A stretch of 64,000 nucleotides of DNA from CBDAQR01 sp965199055 (GTDB lineage: Bacteria > Pseudomonadota > Gammaproteobacteria > Pseudomonadales > Halieaceae): NCBI GenBank assembly GCA_965199055.1, contig CBDAQR010000004.1, positions 1,426,001-1,490,000 of the forward strand, given 5' to 3'. The position numbers were made by a program, and so were the translations under genes. The first letter of the stretch is position 1; every line of letters starts with the position of its first letter. The notes below the pieces were generated by a model, which did no database searches, was not told the origin of the DNA, and saw nothing but the letters and a program-made list of their open reading frames with translations. This document shows, piece after piece, positions 52,793-61,822 of this stretch.

Positions 52793-54721
52793 ATGAATAT
52801 GGATGTAACAAACCCGCCGAGCGTACTCGTCGAAGAAGAAGATAACGAAATCTGTAACAACACAGGCAATCGCCCCTTCAATGAGGTCTTGCAGGTGAAT
52901 ATGGAGCGTCGCGACGTGTTGCGCGGCGGTCTCGCAATGGGGGCGACGGCTTTTTTTGGCGGTAGCCTGATCTCTCCGGCGGCAGAAGCTCAGACGGGAG
53001 CGTCGCTGATGAACTTTACGCCGGTATCGCTGGCGGACGGTAATGGCCCTATGCCTGCAATCTCTCCCGATTATGAATATCAGGTACTGATTCCCTGGGG
53101 CGAACCGCTCGAGCCCAGTGGTCCTGCCTATAGCTATCCACCCAGTGCTGCCGATCAGGCCTTGCAAATCGGTATTGGGCACGACGGATGTTCTTATTTC
53201 GCGCTTGATAATATTGCCGAGCAGGGCGCTTATGAGGAGCGCGTTTCAGCTTTCCTGAGCCGCTTCAGGCAATTCCAGGACGCTAACATTGGTGCGACCA
53301 GTGAGCACGGCATCTTCTGTATCAATCACGAGTTTGGTCGTAATAGCGTCGTGCTGGGCGGCAAAGATGCGCCGGAGAGCCTGTCCGATGTGCGGGTGTC
53401 TCAACACGCCCACGGTGTGTCGGTCGTTGAAATCCAGCGTACCGATGGTGCGTGGCATACCGTAGAGGGTAACTACAACCGCCGTATTCACGTGAATACG
53501 CCGGTACAGTTTTCAGGTCCGGCCGCTGGCAGTGAGCTGCTGGCGACGCCGAACGGTAATATCGCGTTGGGCACAGTGAATAACTGTGGTAACGGCACGA
53601 CCCCCTGGGGCACTTATATCACCTGTGAAGAGAACTTTAACGGCTACTTCGGCGCTACCAATACTGAGACCACCTGGGTGGCAACTGAAGAGCAGGCGCG
53701 CTACGGCTTCAGTGAATCCGGTTTTGGTTATGGCTGGCATCTCTTCGATCGACGCTTTGACCTCTCTAACCCGGACTACCAGAACGAGGAGAACCGTTTC
53801 GGCTGGATGGTTGAAATCGATCCAATGGACCCGAACAAACCACCCGTCAAACGCACGGCGCTGGGTCGCTTCAAGCATGAAGGAGCGGCTTTTAACACCG
53901 CTGCGGATGGCCGCATAGCGGTGTATATGGGAGATGATCAGCGCTTCGATTACATCTATAAGTTTGTCTCAGATGGCGCCTGGGAAGACGCGATCGCGGC
54001 GGGCGAGAGTCCGTTGGACGCTGGAACCTTGTATGCCGCACGATTCAACGATGATGGAACCGGAGATTGGCTGGAGCTTTCCCTTAACAATCCGGCGGTC
54101 GCTGCGCAGTACAGCACCGAAGCGGAAATCATGGTGTACGCGCGACTGGCGGCGGACCTGGCGGGTGCAACACCGATGGACAGACCGGAGTGGACGACGA
54201 CCGCCCCTGACGGAACGGTCTATGTGACTCTCACCAATAACAGTCGGCGTGAAGTGGCCGATGCAGCGAACCCCATGGCGCCCAATGCCGACGGGCACAT
54301 CATTCGCTTCCTGGAGGCGGATGCCGCTGATACCAGTTTTGCCTGGGAGATATTCCTGATCGCGGAAGATACTCACGGCACCGAGGCGTCTTTTGCGGAC
54401 CCAGACGCAATCTGGGCTGACCCTGACGGTCGCATCTTTATTGAAACGGATGGTGGGCAGAAGGATGGTCTGAATAATCAGCTGTTGATCGCAGACGCGC
54501 AGACCAAGGAAATCAGGCGTCTGTTCACCGGGGTCACTGGCGACGAGATCACCGGTATTGCGCTGACCCCGGATCGGCGCACGCTGTTCATCAATACTCA
54601 GCACCCAGGTAATGGCGATCCGTCGCAGACTAATTTCCCTGCCAGCCCCGATGGTGTGACCATACCGCGCGATAGCACGATCGTGATCAACCGTAAGAAC
54701 GGCGGTATTATCGGCTCTTAA
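52793..54721 (+). CDS. phoX: PhoX-type alkaline phosphatase (DUF839), Tat-exported
   Basis: 642 residues from the ATG at 52793, eight bases after GAGGT; a TTG at 52778 is possible. A twin-arginine signal (ERRDVLRGG, residues 38-46) and cleavage near SPAAEA precede a beta-propeller DUF839 domain with Ca/Fe-site stretches (EHGIFCINHEFGRN, TYITCEENFNGYF, HEGAAFNTA, NTQHPG). PhoX is a Ca2+/Fe3+ monoesterase active on many organic phosphates and common in marine bacteria. The Pho-box array upstream predicts induction by phosphate limitation; a strong terminator follows. Confidence 0.93.
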   Translation: MNMDVTNPPSVLVEEEDNEICNNTGNRPFNEVLQVNMERRDVLRGGLAMGATAFFGGSLISPAAEAQTGASLMNFTPVSLADGNGPMPAISPDYEYQVLIPWGEPLEPSGPAYSYPPSAADQALQIGIGHDGCSYFALDNIAEQGAYEERVSAFLSRFRQFQDANIGATSEHGIFCINHEFGRNSVVLGGKDAPESLSDVRVSQHAHGVSVVEIQRTDGAWHTVEGNYNRRIHVNTPVQFSGPAAGSELLATPNGNIALGTVNNCGNGTTPWGTYITCEENFNGYFGATNTETTWVATEEQARYGFSESGFGYGWHLFDRRFDLSNPDYQNEENRFGWMVEIDPMDPNKPPVKRTALGRFKHEGAAFNTAADGRIAVYMGDDQRFDYIYKFVSDGAWEDAIAAGESPLDAGTLYAARFNDDGTGDWLELSLNNPAVAAQYSTEAEIMVYARLAADLAGATPMDRPEWTTTAPDGTVYVTLTNNSRREVADAANPMAPNADGHIIRFLEADAADTSFAWEIFLIAEDTHGTEASFADPDAIWADPDGRIFIETDGGQKDGLNNQLLIADAQTKEIRRLFTGVTGDEITGIALTPDRRTLFINTQHPGNGDPSQTNFPASPDGVTIPRDSTIVINRKNGGIIGS

Positions 54722-54742
54722 CTCCCGCCGCTAGCACTTAAG

Positions 54743-54780
54743 GCCCGATTCAGCGCTGCTGGATCGGGCTTTTTTCTTTT
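54743..54780 (+). terminator. Rho-independent terminator after phoX
   Basis: A 12-bp stem, GCCCGATTCAGC paired with GCTGGATCGGGC (one G-U), with a GCT loop, followed by TTTTTTCTTTT. It lies 22 bases after the phoX stop and isolates the PhoX unit from the next gene. Confidence 0.93.
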
Positions 54781-54845
54781 GGTTGAGCATTCCCAGACCG
54801 CAATAGCGATCTATACTGGGTGTTCAAACCTCTAGGAGAGACACC

Positions 54846-55223
54846 ATGGCACAACTCGGCTACGTCACACTGGGAACCAATGATTTACAGCGCGCCTGTG
54901 ATTTTTATGATGCGTTAATGGGCAGCGTTGGTCATGCGCGTATTTTTGAAGACGAGAATGGCTTTATCGCCTGGGGGATTTCACTGGACCAGCCCGCGCT
55001 GGCGGTGACCCCGCCGTTTGATGGCAATCCGGCCACGGTGGGCAATGGGGTGATGGCGGCCATTCAGATGGATTCCAAGGAGGCCGTCGATGCGTTTCAC
55101 GCCAAGGCACTGGAACTGGGCGCAACCGATGAGGGCGCACCCGGACAGCGTATCGAGGGCTTTTATGCGGGCTATTTCCGCGATCTGGACGGCAATAAGC
55201 TCAATGCATTTATCTTCGCTTAA
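54846..55223 (+). CDS. VOC-superfamily (glyoxalase/bleomycin-resistance fold) protein
   Basis: 125 residues of paired beta-alpha-beta-beta-beta units: LGYVTLGTNDLQRACDFYDAL at the start (core TLGTNDL) and IEGFYAGYFRDLDGNKLNAFIF at the end (core YFRDLDGNK), typical of lactoylglutathione lyase-like VOC proteins. Substrate unknown. The ribosome site is TAGGAGAG; a -10-like TATACT is at 54812, no -35 at normal spacing. It stands alone between the phoX terminator and an inverted repeat. Confidence 0.85.
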   Translation: MAQLGYVTLGTNDLQRACDFYDALMGSVGHARIFEDENGFIAWGISLDQPALAVTPPFDGNPATVGNGVMAAIQMDSKEAVDAFHAKALELGATDEGAPGQRIEGFYAGYFRDLDGNKLNAFIFA

Positions 55224-55258
55224 GCTGAGGAAGACCCCCTAAGACGCTGATTAATAAG

Positions 55259-55285
55259 AGAATTTACGCAGTTAAAGTAAATTCT
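55259..55285. repeat. Perfect AT-rich inverted repeat between convergent genes
   Basis: AGAATTTAC (55259-55267) and GTAAATTCT (55277-55285) flank nine bases. It lies in the 75-base gap between the VOC gene and the end of the hydrolase gene. With no T run on either strand it is not a standard terminator, though it may act as one in both directions. Confidence 0.5.
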
Positions 55286-55298
55286 ATACAGCGCCGTG

Positions 55299-56441
55299 CT
55301 AACGCACGGGGTCGATCGCGTCCTCTATGATGGGGACGAGTTGGGTGCGCACGCCGCCGCTGCCCTTGGAGGCATCGACCCCCGTGTATTCCTCGAAAAA
55401 CACGACGCCCGCGTAGCGCCGATCGGTGTCGAGCCAGGAGATGGAGCCCCAGGCACCGGGGTCGTAGTACAGGGTAACGCTATCGGCACCTTCCTCGGGC
55501 GCTTCAAGCCACCAGCCCATGCCGTAGCCGCCGCCGTCGTCGAATACCGTGCGAGCTTCGCGCATGCTCGCGACTGACGCTGCCGTCATCACCTGGTTCT
55601 CTCCGCAAGATCCGTCATGCAGATGCAGTGACAGCAACTTCGCGTAGTCATCCAGGCTGGCCATCATGCCGCCTTCCATATTGGGGTTGTCACGTCCGAT
55701 CAGGCTATCGGCATTACCATCCCAGGCGCTGGCAAAGGACAGGTTATTGCCAAAGGTAGAGATTTCCAGTCCGCAGGGCTGACCGATGTATTCATCCCAA
55801 AGCTGATTCCAGGTGCCGCCACCCACAGTCTCGGCGACTGCGCCCGAAATCTGCCACTGACTGCCGCCGTAATCAAAGGCTTCGTCGGCCGGGCCGGACT
55901 CCAGGGCTGGCAGCGGGGTGGTGTATAGCGTTTCGGCACATTCCTGTAAGGTACCCACGGGCGTAAACTGACAGATATGCGACGCTGCATCGTCGGGATT
56001 GCTCAGTATCTGAATAAGCCCGGGTATACCCGACCGGTTCGAGACGAGGTTATCTGTGGTAATCGCCGGATCCCAGACGCCTTGCCAGGGCAGGTAGTTC
56101 TCGATCGGTGTGGTCATATCAAAGTCGATGCTGTCATCGTCATTTAGCGCCATCAGCAGCATGACGCTGGGCACCTTGCTGGTCGACGCCAGGAGTGCCA
56201 GCGTGTCTTCTGCATGATCACCAAACCAGGCCTTGTGAATCACCCCCAACTCGCGGTCCACCACCAAATAAGATCCCCCATCAAACAGTGGCTCTGCATC
56301 GATAAAGTCCTGCATCCAGGCATCGGCCGCGGTGAAGTCGGGTAGGACGGGTGGTGGTGGCTCTGGTGAAAACGTGTCGTTGCTATCGCTGCAGCCAGCG
56401 AGGAAAACAGTGGGCGACAGGGGAGCTAACAGGTGCTTCAT
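55299..56441 (-). CDS. Serine beta-lactamase-fold hydrolase lipoprotein
   Basis: 380 residues from the ATG at 56441 (AGAGA seven bases upstream; a TTG at 56447 is less likely). Lipobox FLAGC gives Cys17, followed by a Pro-rich linker. The penicillin-binding fold is marked by the SxxK motif STSK (Ser86/Lys89). The second motif, usually YxN, reads YGGS, and no clear KTG/HTG is seen, which suggests an esterase or peptidase of the class C beta-lactamase-related family rather than an antibiotic hydrolase. Unusually for the family it holds several Cys that may form disulfides in the periplasm. Confidence 0.75.
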   Translation of the reverse strand: MKHLLAPLSPTVFLAGCSDSNDTFSPEPPPPVLPDFTAADAWMQDFIDAEPLFDGGSYLVVDRELGVIHKAWFGDHAEDTLALLASTSKVPSVMLLMALNDDDSIDFDMTTPIENYLPWQGVWDPAITTDNLVSNRSGIPGLIQILSNPDDAASHICQFTPVGTLQECAETLYTTPLPALESGPADEAFDYGGSQWQISGAVAETVGGGTWNQLWDEYIGQPCGLEISTFGNNLSFASAWDGNADSLIGRDNPNMEGGMMASLDDYAKLLSLHLHDGSCGENQVMTAASVASMREARTVFDDGGGYGMGWWLEAPEEGADSVTLYYDPGAWGSISWLDTDRRYAGVVFFEEYTGVDASKGSGGVRTQLVPIIEDAIDPVR

Positions 56442-56510
56442 TTGCAATCTCTTTGTAATCTTTATTGGATTAGTACGCTAGTGTATCCAAATTGGTTGCA
56501 TGATTACCAT

Positions 56511-57626
56511 TCAGGCCTCGACAAATTCCGTGACTTCGAGGTTAAAGCCCGAGATTGCATTAAATCGCGTTGGAGCTGAGAGGGCGCGCATCTTGCCGAT
56601 GCCGATTTGTTTGAGTATCTGTGCACCGGTGCCAATCAGGCGATAGATCTGGGTGCCATCGGTACCTGCGGCGCTCACTTGCTGGGGCACATTCGGGAAC
56701 TGCTGTATTTCTTCCAACAGTTGCTCTGGGCTTTCTTCGTGGCTGATGATGACCATCGCCCCTTTACCTTCCTCGGCTATACGCTGCATGGCGCGGCGAT
56801 AGGACCAACCCGTTTTTTCATCGGGAAGCCGCGTACCCAGCACGTCGCGCAGGGTGTTCATGGTTTGCACACGAACCAGGGTGGGCTCTTCTTCATTCAG
56901 CTCACCCAGCGTGAGCGCATAGTGTAGTTTGTGATCCACCAGGTCGAGAAAGCTGTGCAGCTCAAATGCGCCAAACTCTGTTTCAATATGCTTACGATCT
57001 TTGAGCTCTACCGATTGTTCGTGCACCGCTCGATAGGCGATCAGATCGGCGATCGTACCCATCTTTAGATCATGCTTTTCAGCGAAGCGCTCGAGCTCAG
57101 GGCGGCGCGCCATGGTGCCATCTTCGTTCATAATTTCTACGATTAAGGCTGCTGGGTTGAAGCCGGCCATCCGTGCCAGGTCTACGCCGGCTTCGGTATG
57201 TCCCGCCCGGCGCAGGACGCCGCCGGGATTGGCGACCAAAGGGAAAATGTGTCCCGGTTGGATAATGTCAGCGGGCGTTGCATCGGGAGAGGTGGCTGCC
57301 GCCACAGTTGCTGCGCGCTGAGCGGAGCTGATACCTGGGCCAACCCGTTGTGCGGCGTCTATCGACACGGTGAAATTGGTCTCATGCTGGGAGCGGTTGT
57401 CGCGCACCATCAATGGCAGATTCAGCCTGGCAGCCTGATCCGGCATGATGGGCATGCAGATGAGACCGCAGGCCTCGCTCGAAAAGAAGGTGATCGTTTC
57501 GGGAGTAACGGCTTCGGCGGCTATGATGAGATCGCCTTCATTTTCGCGATCTTCGTCATCCATCAGGATGACCATCTTACCTTTGCGTATATCGTCGACG
57601 ATGTCCGCGATAGAAGAGAGTGACAT
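56511..57626 (-). CDS. ribB: 3,4-dihydroxy-2-butanone-4-phosphate synthase fused to a degenerate GTP cyclohydrolase II domain (RibBX type)
   Basis: 371 residues. The first about 200 are a full RibB domain (MVILMDDEDRENEGDL, GHIFPLVANPGGVLRRAGHTEAG), making the four-carbon unit of riboflavin from ribulose 5-phosphate. The rest aligns with GTP cyclohydrolase II but lacks the CX9-10GCxC-type zinc cysteines and the catalytic loop; the matching stretch is VRVQTMNTLRDVLGTRLP. It is thus probably monofunctional, with a true RibA elsewhere. The gene lies nine bases downstream of the thiolase gene on the same strand. Confidence 0.9.
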   Translation of the reverse strand: MSLSSIADIVDDIRKGKMVILMDDEDRENEGDLIIAAEAVTPETITFFSSEACGLICMPIMPDQAARLNLPLMVRDNRSQHETNFTVSIDAAQRVGPGISSAQRAATVAAATSPDATPADIIQPGHIFPLVANPGGVLRRAGHTEAGVDLARMAGFNPAALIVEIMNEDGTMARRPELERFAEKHDLKMGTIADLIAYRAVHEQSVELKDRKHIETEFGAFELHSFLDLVDHKLHYALTLGELNEEEPTLVRVQTMNTLRDVLGTRLPDEKTGWSYRRAMQRIAEEGKGAMVIISHEESPEQLLEEIQQFPNVPQQVSAAGTDGTQIYRLIGTGAQILKQIGIGKMRALSAPTRFNAISGFNLEVTEFVEA

Positions 57627-57634
57627 AGTAATTT

Positions 57635-58816
57635 CTACAACAGTTCGATAGCGACGGCTGTCGCTTCACCGCCGCCGATGCACAGTGCGGCGACGCCCTT
57701 GGACTTGCCGTACTCTTTTAGCGCGTACATGAGGCTGACAATAATGCGTGCACCGGTAGAGCCAATGGGGTGGCCCTGCGCACAGGCGCCGCCATGCACG
57801 TTAACCTTGGCGTGATCCAGTCCACATTCCTGGATGGCGAGCATGGTGACCATCGCAAAGGCTTCATTGATCTCGAACAGGTCAACGTCATCCTTGCTCC
57901 AGCCGGCTTTTTCCAGGACTTTGTTAATCGCGCCGATGGGCGCAATGGTAAATTCGGCAGGAGCCTGCGATTGCCGCGCGTGCGCCACGATCCGGGCCAT
58001 CGGCTTAATGCCTCGCGCCTGTGCTTCGCTTTCAGCCATGAGCAACAGGGCGCTGGCCCCATCAGAAATGGAGCTGGCATTCGCCGCTGTGATGGTGCCG
58101 TCCTTAGCAAAAGCCGGCCTCAGTGCGGGAATCTTATCCAGATTCGCCTTATGCGGTTGTTCGTCATCGCTAATGGTAACGTCGCCTTTGCGAGTACTGA
58201 TGGTCACGGGCGCCGTTTCCGCCGTCAGTTTGCCGCCGTCAATGGCGTTTTTGGCACGGGTCAAAGATTCGACGGCAAACGCATCCATCTGCTCGCGGCT
58301 GAGCCCATACTGGTCTGCCGTTTCTTGAGCGAACGAACCCATCGCCCGCCCGGTATAGGCATCTTCCAGGCCGTCGGTAAACATGTGGTCCTGAATCGTT
58401 TTATGGCCGGTGCGAACGCCGCCACGGGCGTTGGGGATCAGATGTGGGGCGTTGCTCATGCTCTCCATGCCGCCGGTAATTACAATCTTGTTGGTGCCAG
58501 CAGCTACCGAGTCGTGCCCGCAGATGGTCGCCTGCATGGCCGACGCACACATCTTGTTAACGGTGACGGCCCCGGTGGAGTCTGGAATGCCTGCGCCTAT
58601 TGCGGCTTGGCGCGCGGGAGCTTGCTTGAGGCCCGCGGGCAGCACGCAGCCCATAAACACTTCATCAATGTCGCCAGCGTCAATACCGCTGCGCTCCACC
58701 GTGGCGGCAATAGCTGTTGCGCCCAGTTCGGGTGCAGTGCATTCGCTCAGTTCGCCTTGAAGGCCACCCATTGGGGTGCGAGCGCCGCTAACAATGACTA
58801 CTGACTCCTGACTCAT
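57635..58816 (-). CDS. Acetyl-CoA C-acetyltransferase (biosynthetic-type thiolase)
   Basis: 393 residues with all three catalytic elements: nucleophilic Cys in VNKMCASAMQA near residue 89, His in GACAQGHPIGSTGA and Cys in AALCIGGGEATA. It condenses two acetyl-CoA or cleaves acetoacetyl-CoA (AtoB/PhaA type). Unlike the two thiolase-like proteins at 44779-47006 it is a normal thiolase and could supply the missing thiolytic step for that operon, though it is 11 kb away and near ribB. Its promoter region (58817-58858) shows TTCCTCT-type ribosome sequence on the minus strand. Confidence 0.92.
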   Translation of the reverse strand: MSQESVVIVSGARTPMGGLQGELSECTAPELGATAIAATVERSGIDAGDIDEVFMGCVLPAGLKQAPARQAAIGAGIPDSTGAVTVNKMCASAMQATICGHDSVAAGTNKIVITGGMESMSNAPHLIPNARGGVRTGHKTIQDHMFTDGLEDAYTGRAMGSFAQETADQYGLSREQMDAFAVESLTRAKNAIDGGKLTAETAPVTISTRKGDVTISDDEQPHKANLDKIPALRPAFAKDGTITAANASSISDGASALLLMAESEAQARGIKPMARIVAHARQSQAPAEFTIAPIGAINKVLEKAGWSKDDVDLFEINEAFAMVTMLAIQECGLDHAKVNVHGGACAQGHPIGSTGARIIVSLMYALKEYGKSKGVAALCIGGGEATAVAIELL

Positions 58817-58858
58817 AGAAGAGAATTCCTGTGTGGGAGGGTAAAAAGGGCGCTTATT

Positions 58859-59866
58859 CTACACAGATGGTGCGGGGGAGAACAGTTTGCCACGGACGCT
58901 GCGACGGTAGCGTCCGGGCGTCATTCCTGTGTGGCGTTGAAACAGGCTGGTGAAGTAGCTGACATCGTGCAGACCGACCTGGAAAGCGACTTCGCCCACC
59001 GCAAGATTGGTCGTGCGCAGTAGCTCTCGAGCGGCGATCATGCGCTGGCTGCGCAGGTAAGCAGAGGGAGATTGCCCGATCGCCGACTGGAATCGGCGAT
59101 TGAGAGTACGTGAGCTACATTCGAAATGACGCGCCAGTGCTGCCATTGATGCGCCTGTGTGTAGGTTGTCCTGCAGCCATTGCTGCGCGGCTAATACCAG
59201 CTCGTCATGATGGGCACTGTCCGCTGAAGACTGATAGGCATGTGCTCGAAAAGGCCTGCGAATCTCGGGGGAAAACTGGCTTTCGATGGCCCTGGCAACC
59301 CGCTGGCCAAACCACTCTTCTACCAGGTGGATCATCAGATCGGCGCCGGAATTGACGCTTCCTGCGCAGTAAAGATTGCCGGCCTGGGTGATCAAATGGC
59401 GCTTCTTGAGTTTGACCGTGGGGTAGCGCCGCTCGAACTCGGAAAAGTAATTCCAGTGGGTGGTGGCGGCCTGTCCATTGAGCAAGCCGGACTCTGCTAA
59501 AAAACAGCTCGCGGTGCCGACCGAACAGATCGTGGTGCCCGCCGCGGCCAGTCTCGGCAGCAGCTCCAGCCATTCGGTTTGCTGTTGAATGACCGGTTGT
59601 GGGTTGCGCCACAGCCCCGGCAGCAGGAGCATGTCGCAGGGTGCGACTTGGCTGAGCGTAATGTCTGGAGTGATCCGCAAGCCGCCCATAATGGCAATCG
59701 GTTCGTAGCTGGGCGCGGCAAAAACGAACTCTAACTGTGTGGCACCGCGTTGTACGGTGCTCGCTGCCTGGCTCGCAGCCTGGAGTATGTCTATGGGAAG
59801 CGCCAGGCTGGTAGCCAGCGTTCGCGGATACAGTGCAGCAACAACACGCTTTTTCGTAATGTCCAT
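58859..59866 (-). CDS. GlxA-family AraC-type transcription regulator
   Basis: 335 residues from the ATG at 59866 (a TTG at 59887 is possible). The N-terminal half is a DJ-1/PfpI amidotransferase-like sensor domain (MLLPGLWRN, CSVGTASCFLAESGLL). The C-terminal AraC domain has two helix-turn-helix units (SMAALARHFECSSRTLNRRF and VGEVAFQVGLHDVSYFTSLFQRH; cores AALARHFECS and GEVAFQVG). It is divergent from fabY, with two 21-bp-spaced direct repeats between them, one overlapping its own start codon, so it probably regulates itself and perhaps fabY. Signal unknown. Confidence 0.87.
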   Translation of the reverse strand: MDITKKRVVAALYPRTLATSLALPIDILQAASQAASTVQRGATQLEFVFAAPSYEPIAIMGGLRITPDITLSQVAPCDMLLLPGLWRNPQPVIQQQTEWLELLPRLAAAGTTICSVGTASCFLAESGLLNGQAATTHWNYFSEFERRYPTVKLKKRHLITQAGNLYCAGSVNSGADLMIHLVEEWFGQRVARAIESQFSPEIRRPFRAHAYQSSADSAHHDELVLAAQQWLQDNLHTGASMAALARHFECSSRTLNRRFQSAIGQSPSAYLRSQRMIAARELLRTTNLAVGEVAFQVGLHDVSYFTSLFQRHTGMTPGRYRRSVRGKLFSPAPSV

Positions 59867-59893
59867 AAAACCAAATAATATGTCCAAAAACCC
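59860..59893. promoter_or_regulatory. Two 21-bp-spaced direct repeats, candidate AraC-type operator
   Basis: TGTCCATAAAACC (59860-59872) and TGTCCAAAAACCC (59881-59893) repeat with 21-base spacing, two helical turns, as in araI1-araI2-type sites. The first overlaps the start codon of the AraC-type gene, the second lies toward fabY, so binding could repress the regulator and affect fabY. Confidence 0.6.
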
Positions 59894-59917
59894 ATAATAG
59901 GTACTATGCCGGCTGCC

Positions 59918-59923
59918 TACAAT
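59918..59923 (+). promoter_or_regulatory. Candidate -10 element of fabY
   Basis: TACAAT followed by AGAACCGCG, 34 bases before the fabY GTG; the region at -35 has no consensus, consistent with activator dependence, e.g. the adjacent AraC-type protein bound at 59881-59893. Confidence 0.4.
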
Positions 59924-59957
59924 AGAACCGCGATTTTCAGTATGTGAGGACAGTGCC

Positions 59958-61814
59958 GTGCGGTTGCCAGTGGTTGTGGGGTTTGGTGGTGTTAATGCCG
60001 CAGGACGTAGTTCGTTTCACCACGCGTATAGAAGAATGGTGATTGATGCGCTGGATTCTGAACGGGTGGAACAGACCTGGCGCTCCCTGGCCGCGTTAAC
60101 TGGCCGTGACTGGGATGGCAGTCCAGCGTTGATCAGCGAATTGCAGTCTGCCAGCCTGGTTCGTCGAATCGAGCCGGAGCTGTTTGACGTCGATGCGGTT
60201 GCCTGGAACCGCCGAGTCGTAGCGCATTCAGAAGAATATCCGATGAGTTTCCGCGCCCAGCGCAAGCATCTGCCTGAAGAGCTTCCCCCCGGTTGGCAAC
60301 TAACACCGGTTGACGACCTCCACGTGCATGTCGAAATCGACCAGGGCATGATGTTCCTCTTGCCAACGCACCGGGAGGCGACGGTAAAGGCCGCAGGCCA
60401 GTTACCGCGTGGATTTGATCCCGGTTCCTTATATCCCTCACGCAGTCACCCCAGAGGGCTGCAGATGGCAGTGTATGCGGCAACGGACGCGCTCGGCGGC
60501 AGCGGGCTAAATTGGGACACTATCCAGTCGCTGGTGCCAGCGGACGAAATTTCAGTCTACGCCGGCTCCGGCATGAGCCAGCTCGACGCCAATGGTAACG
60601 GTGGGTTGGTCAAGGCACGTTATAACGGGCGCAAGGTGACATCCAAGTATTGCCCGTTTGGCTTTGCCGAGATGCCGGCTGATTTCATTAATGCCTACGT
60701 GCTCGGCAGTTTTGGTACTACCGGAACCAATATGGGTGCCTGCGCCTCGTTTCTTTACAACCTGCGCCAGGGTATCAATGACATTCAATCGGGGCGCAGC
60801 AGAATAGTAATCGTGGGCAACTCAGAGGCACCGATAACCCCTGAAGTTATGGAAGGCTATAGCGCGATGGGTGCGCTCGCCAGCGACAAGGGATTGCGTG
60901 AACTGGACGGGTTGTCGGCACAAGAGGAGCCCGACTACCGGCGCGCCTGCCGTCCGTTTTCGGATAACTGCGGCTTTACCATTGCAGAGTCTGCGCAAAT
61001 GGTGGTGCTGTGCGATGACGAGTTGGCGCTTGAGCTTGGCGCCAACGTCTATGGCGCAGTGACGGACGTATTCGTCAATGCTGATGGGCATAAGAAATCA
61101 ATCTCCGCGCCTGGCGTTGGTAACTATATTACGGTGGCCAAGGCGCTGGCCGCAGCGCGCAGCATCGTCGGTGAAGAATCCTTGCGTCGCGGGGGATTTG
61201 TGCAGGCACACGGTACAGGAACGCCGCAGAACCGCGTTACCGAATCGCACATTCTCAATGAGGTGGCCGCGAGCTTTGGTATCGAGAAATGGCCCGTTGC
61301 GGCCGTGAAAGCCTATTTGGGGCACTCCATTGGCGCCGCGGGCGCCGATCAATTGATAGCGAGCCTTGGCGCTTGGGCGCACGGTTGGCTGCCGGGTATC
61401 GCGACAATCGATCGAGTGGCGGAGGATGTACATTGCAGCCATCTGGATATCAGCCCGCAGCACCGTCAGCTCGACATGGCTCAGCAGCGCTACGCGATCA
61501 TCAATGCGAAAGGCTTTGGCGGTAATAACGCCTCAGCATCCGTGCTGGCACCGCAGCAGGTGAGCGAGATGCTAAGTAAACGTCATGGCGGCGCTGCTAT
61601 GAGTGCGTGGCAAGAGCGCAATGAATCGGTGCAAGAGCGTGCCCAGGCATACGAAGACGAGGCGCTGGCTGGCACGGCCCGGCCGGTTTATCGCTTCGAT
61701 CATAACGTGCTGGGAGAGTCGGATGTCACCCTGACGGCACATAGGCTGCAACTGGGTGAAGGCAGTGTGGATATTGATCTACAGCCCAGCAATCCCTACG
61801 CGGACATGAGCTGA
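59958..61814 (+). CDS. fabY: Beta-ketoacyl-ACP synthase FabY (initiation of fatty-acid synthesis)
   Basis: 618 residues from a GTG. The N-terminus RLPVVVGFGGVNAAGRSSFHH (core GFGGVNAAGRSSFHH) and the whole length match Pseudomonas aeruginosa FabY. KAS active site: Cys262 (GACASFLYN), His in VQAHGTGTP and His in AYLGHSIGAAG. FabY condenses acetyl-CoA with malonyl-ACP to start fatty-acid synthesis, replacing FabH. A Glu/Gln/Asp-rich tail of about 70 residues follows the core. Divergent from an AraC-type regulator; the next 115 bases hold a CRP-like palindrome. Confidence 0.92.
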   Translation: MRLPVVVGFGGVNAAGRSSFHHAYRRMVIDALDSERVEQTWRSLAALTGRDWDGSPALISELQSASLVRRIEPELFDVDAVAWNRRVVAHSEEYPMSFRAQRKHLPEELPPGWQLTPVDDLHVHVEIDQGMMFLLPTHREATVKAAGQLPRGFDPGSLYPSRSHPRGLQMAVYAATDALGGSGLNWDTIQSLVPADEISVYAGSGMSQLDANGNGGLVKARYNGRKVTSKYCPFGFAEMPADFINAYVLGSFGTTGTNMGACASFLYNLRQGINDIQSGRSRIVIVGNSEAPITPEVMEGYSAMGALASDKGLRELDGLSAQEEPDYRRACRPFSDNCGFTIAESAQMVVLCDDELALELGANVYGAVTDVFVNADGHKKSISAPGVGNYITVAKALAAARSIVGEESLRRGGFVQAHGTGTPQNRVTESHILNEVAASFGIEKWPVAAVKAYLGHSIGAAGADQLIASLGAWAHGWLPGIATIDRVAEDVHCSHLDISPQHRQLDMAQQRYAIINAKGFGGNNASASVLAPQQVSEMLSKRHGGAAMSAWQERNESVQERAQAYEDEALAGTARPVYRFDHNVLGESDVTLTAHRLQLGEGSVDIDLQPSNPYADMS

Positions 61815-61822
61815 AGCCAGCA

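Noticed and set aside
57770..58804. 344-codon open frame antisense to the thiolase gene
   Set aside because: Shadow of a certain thiolase with all active-site motifs.
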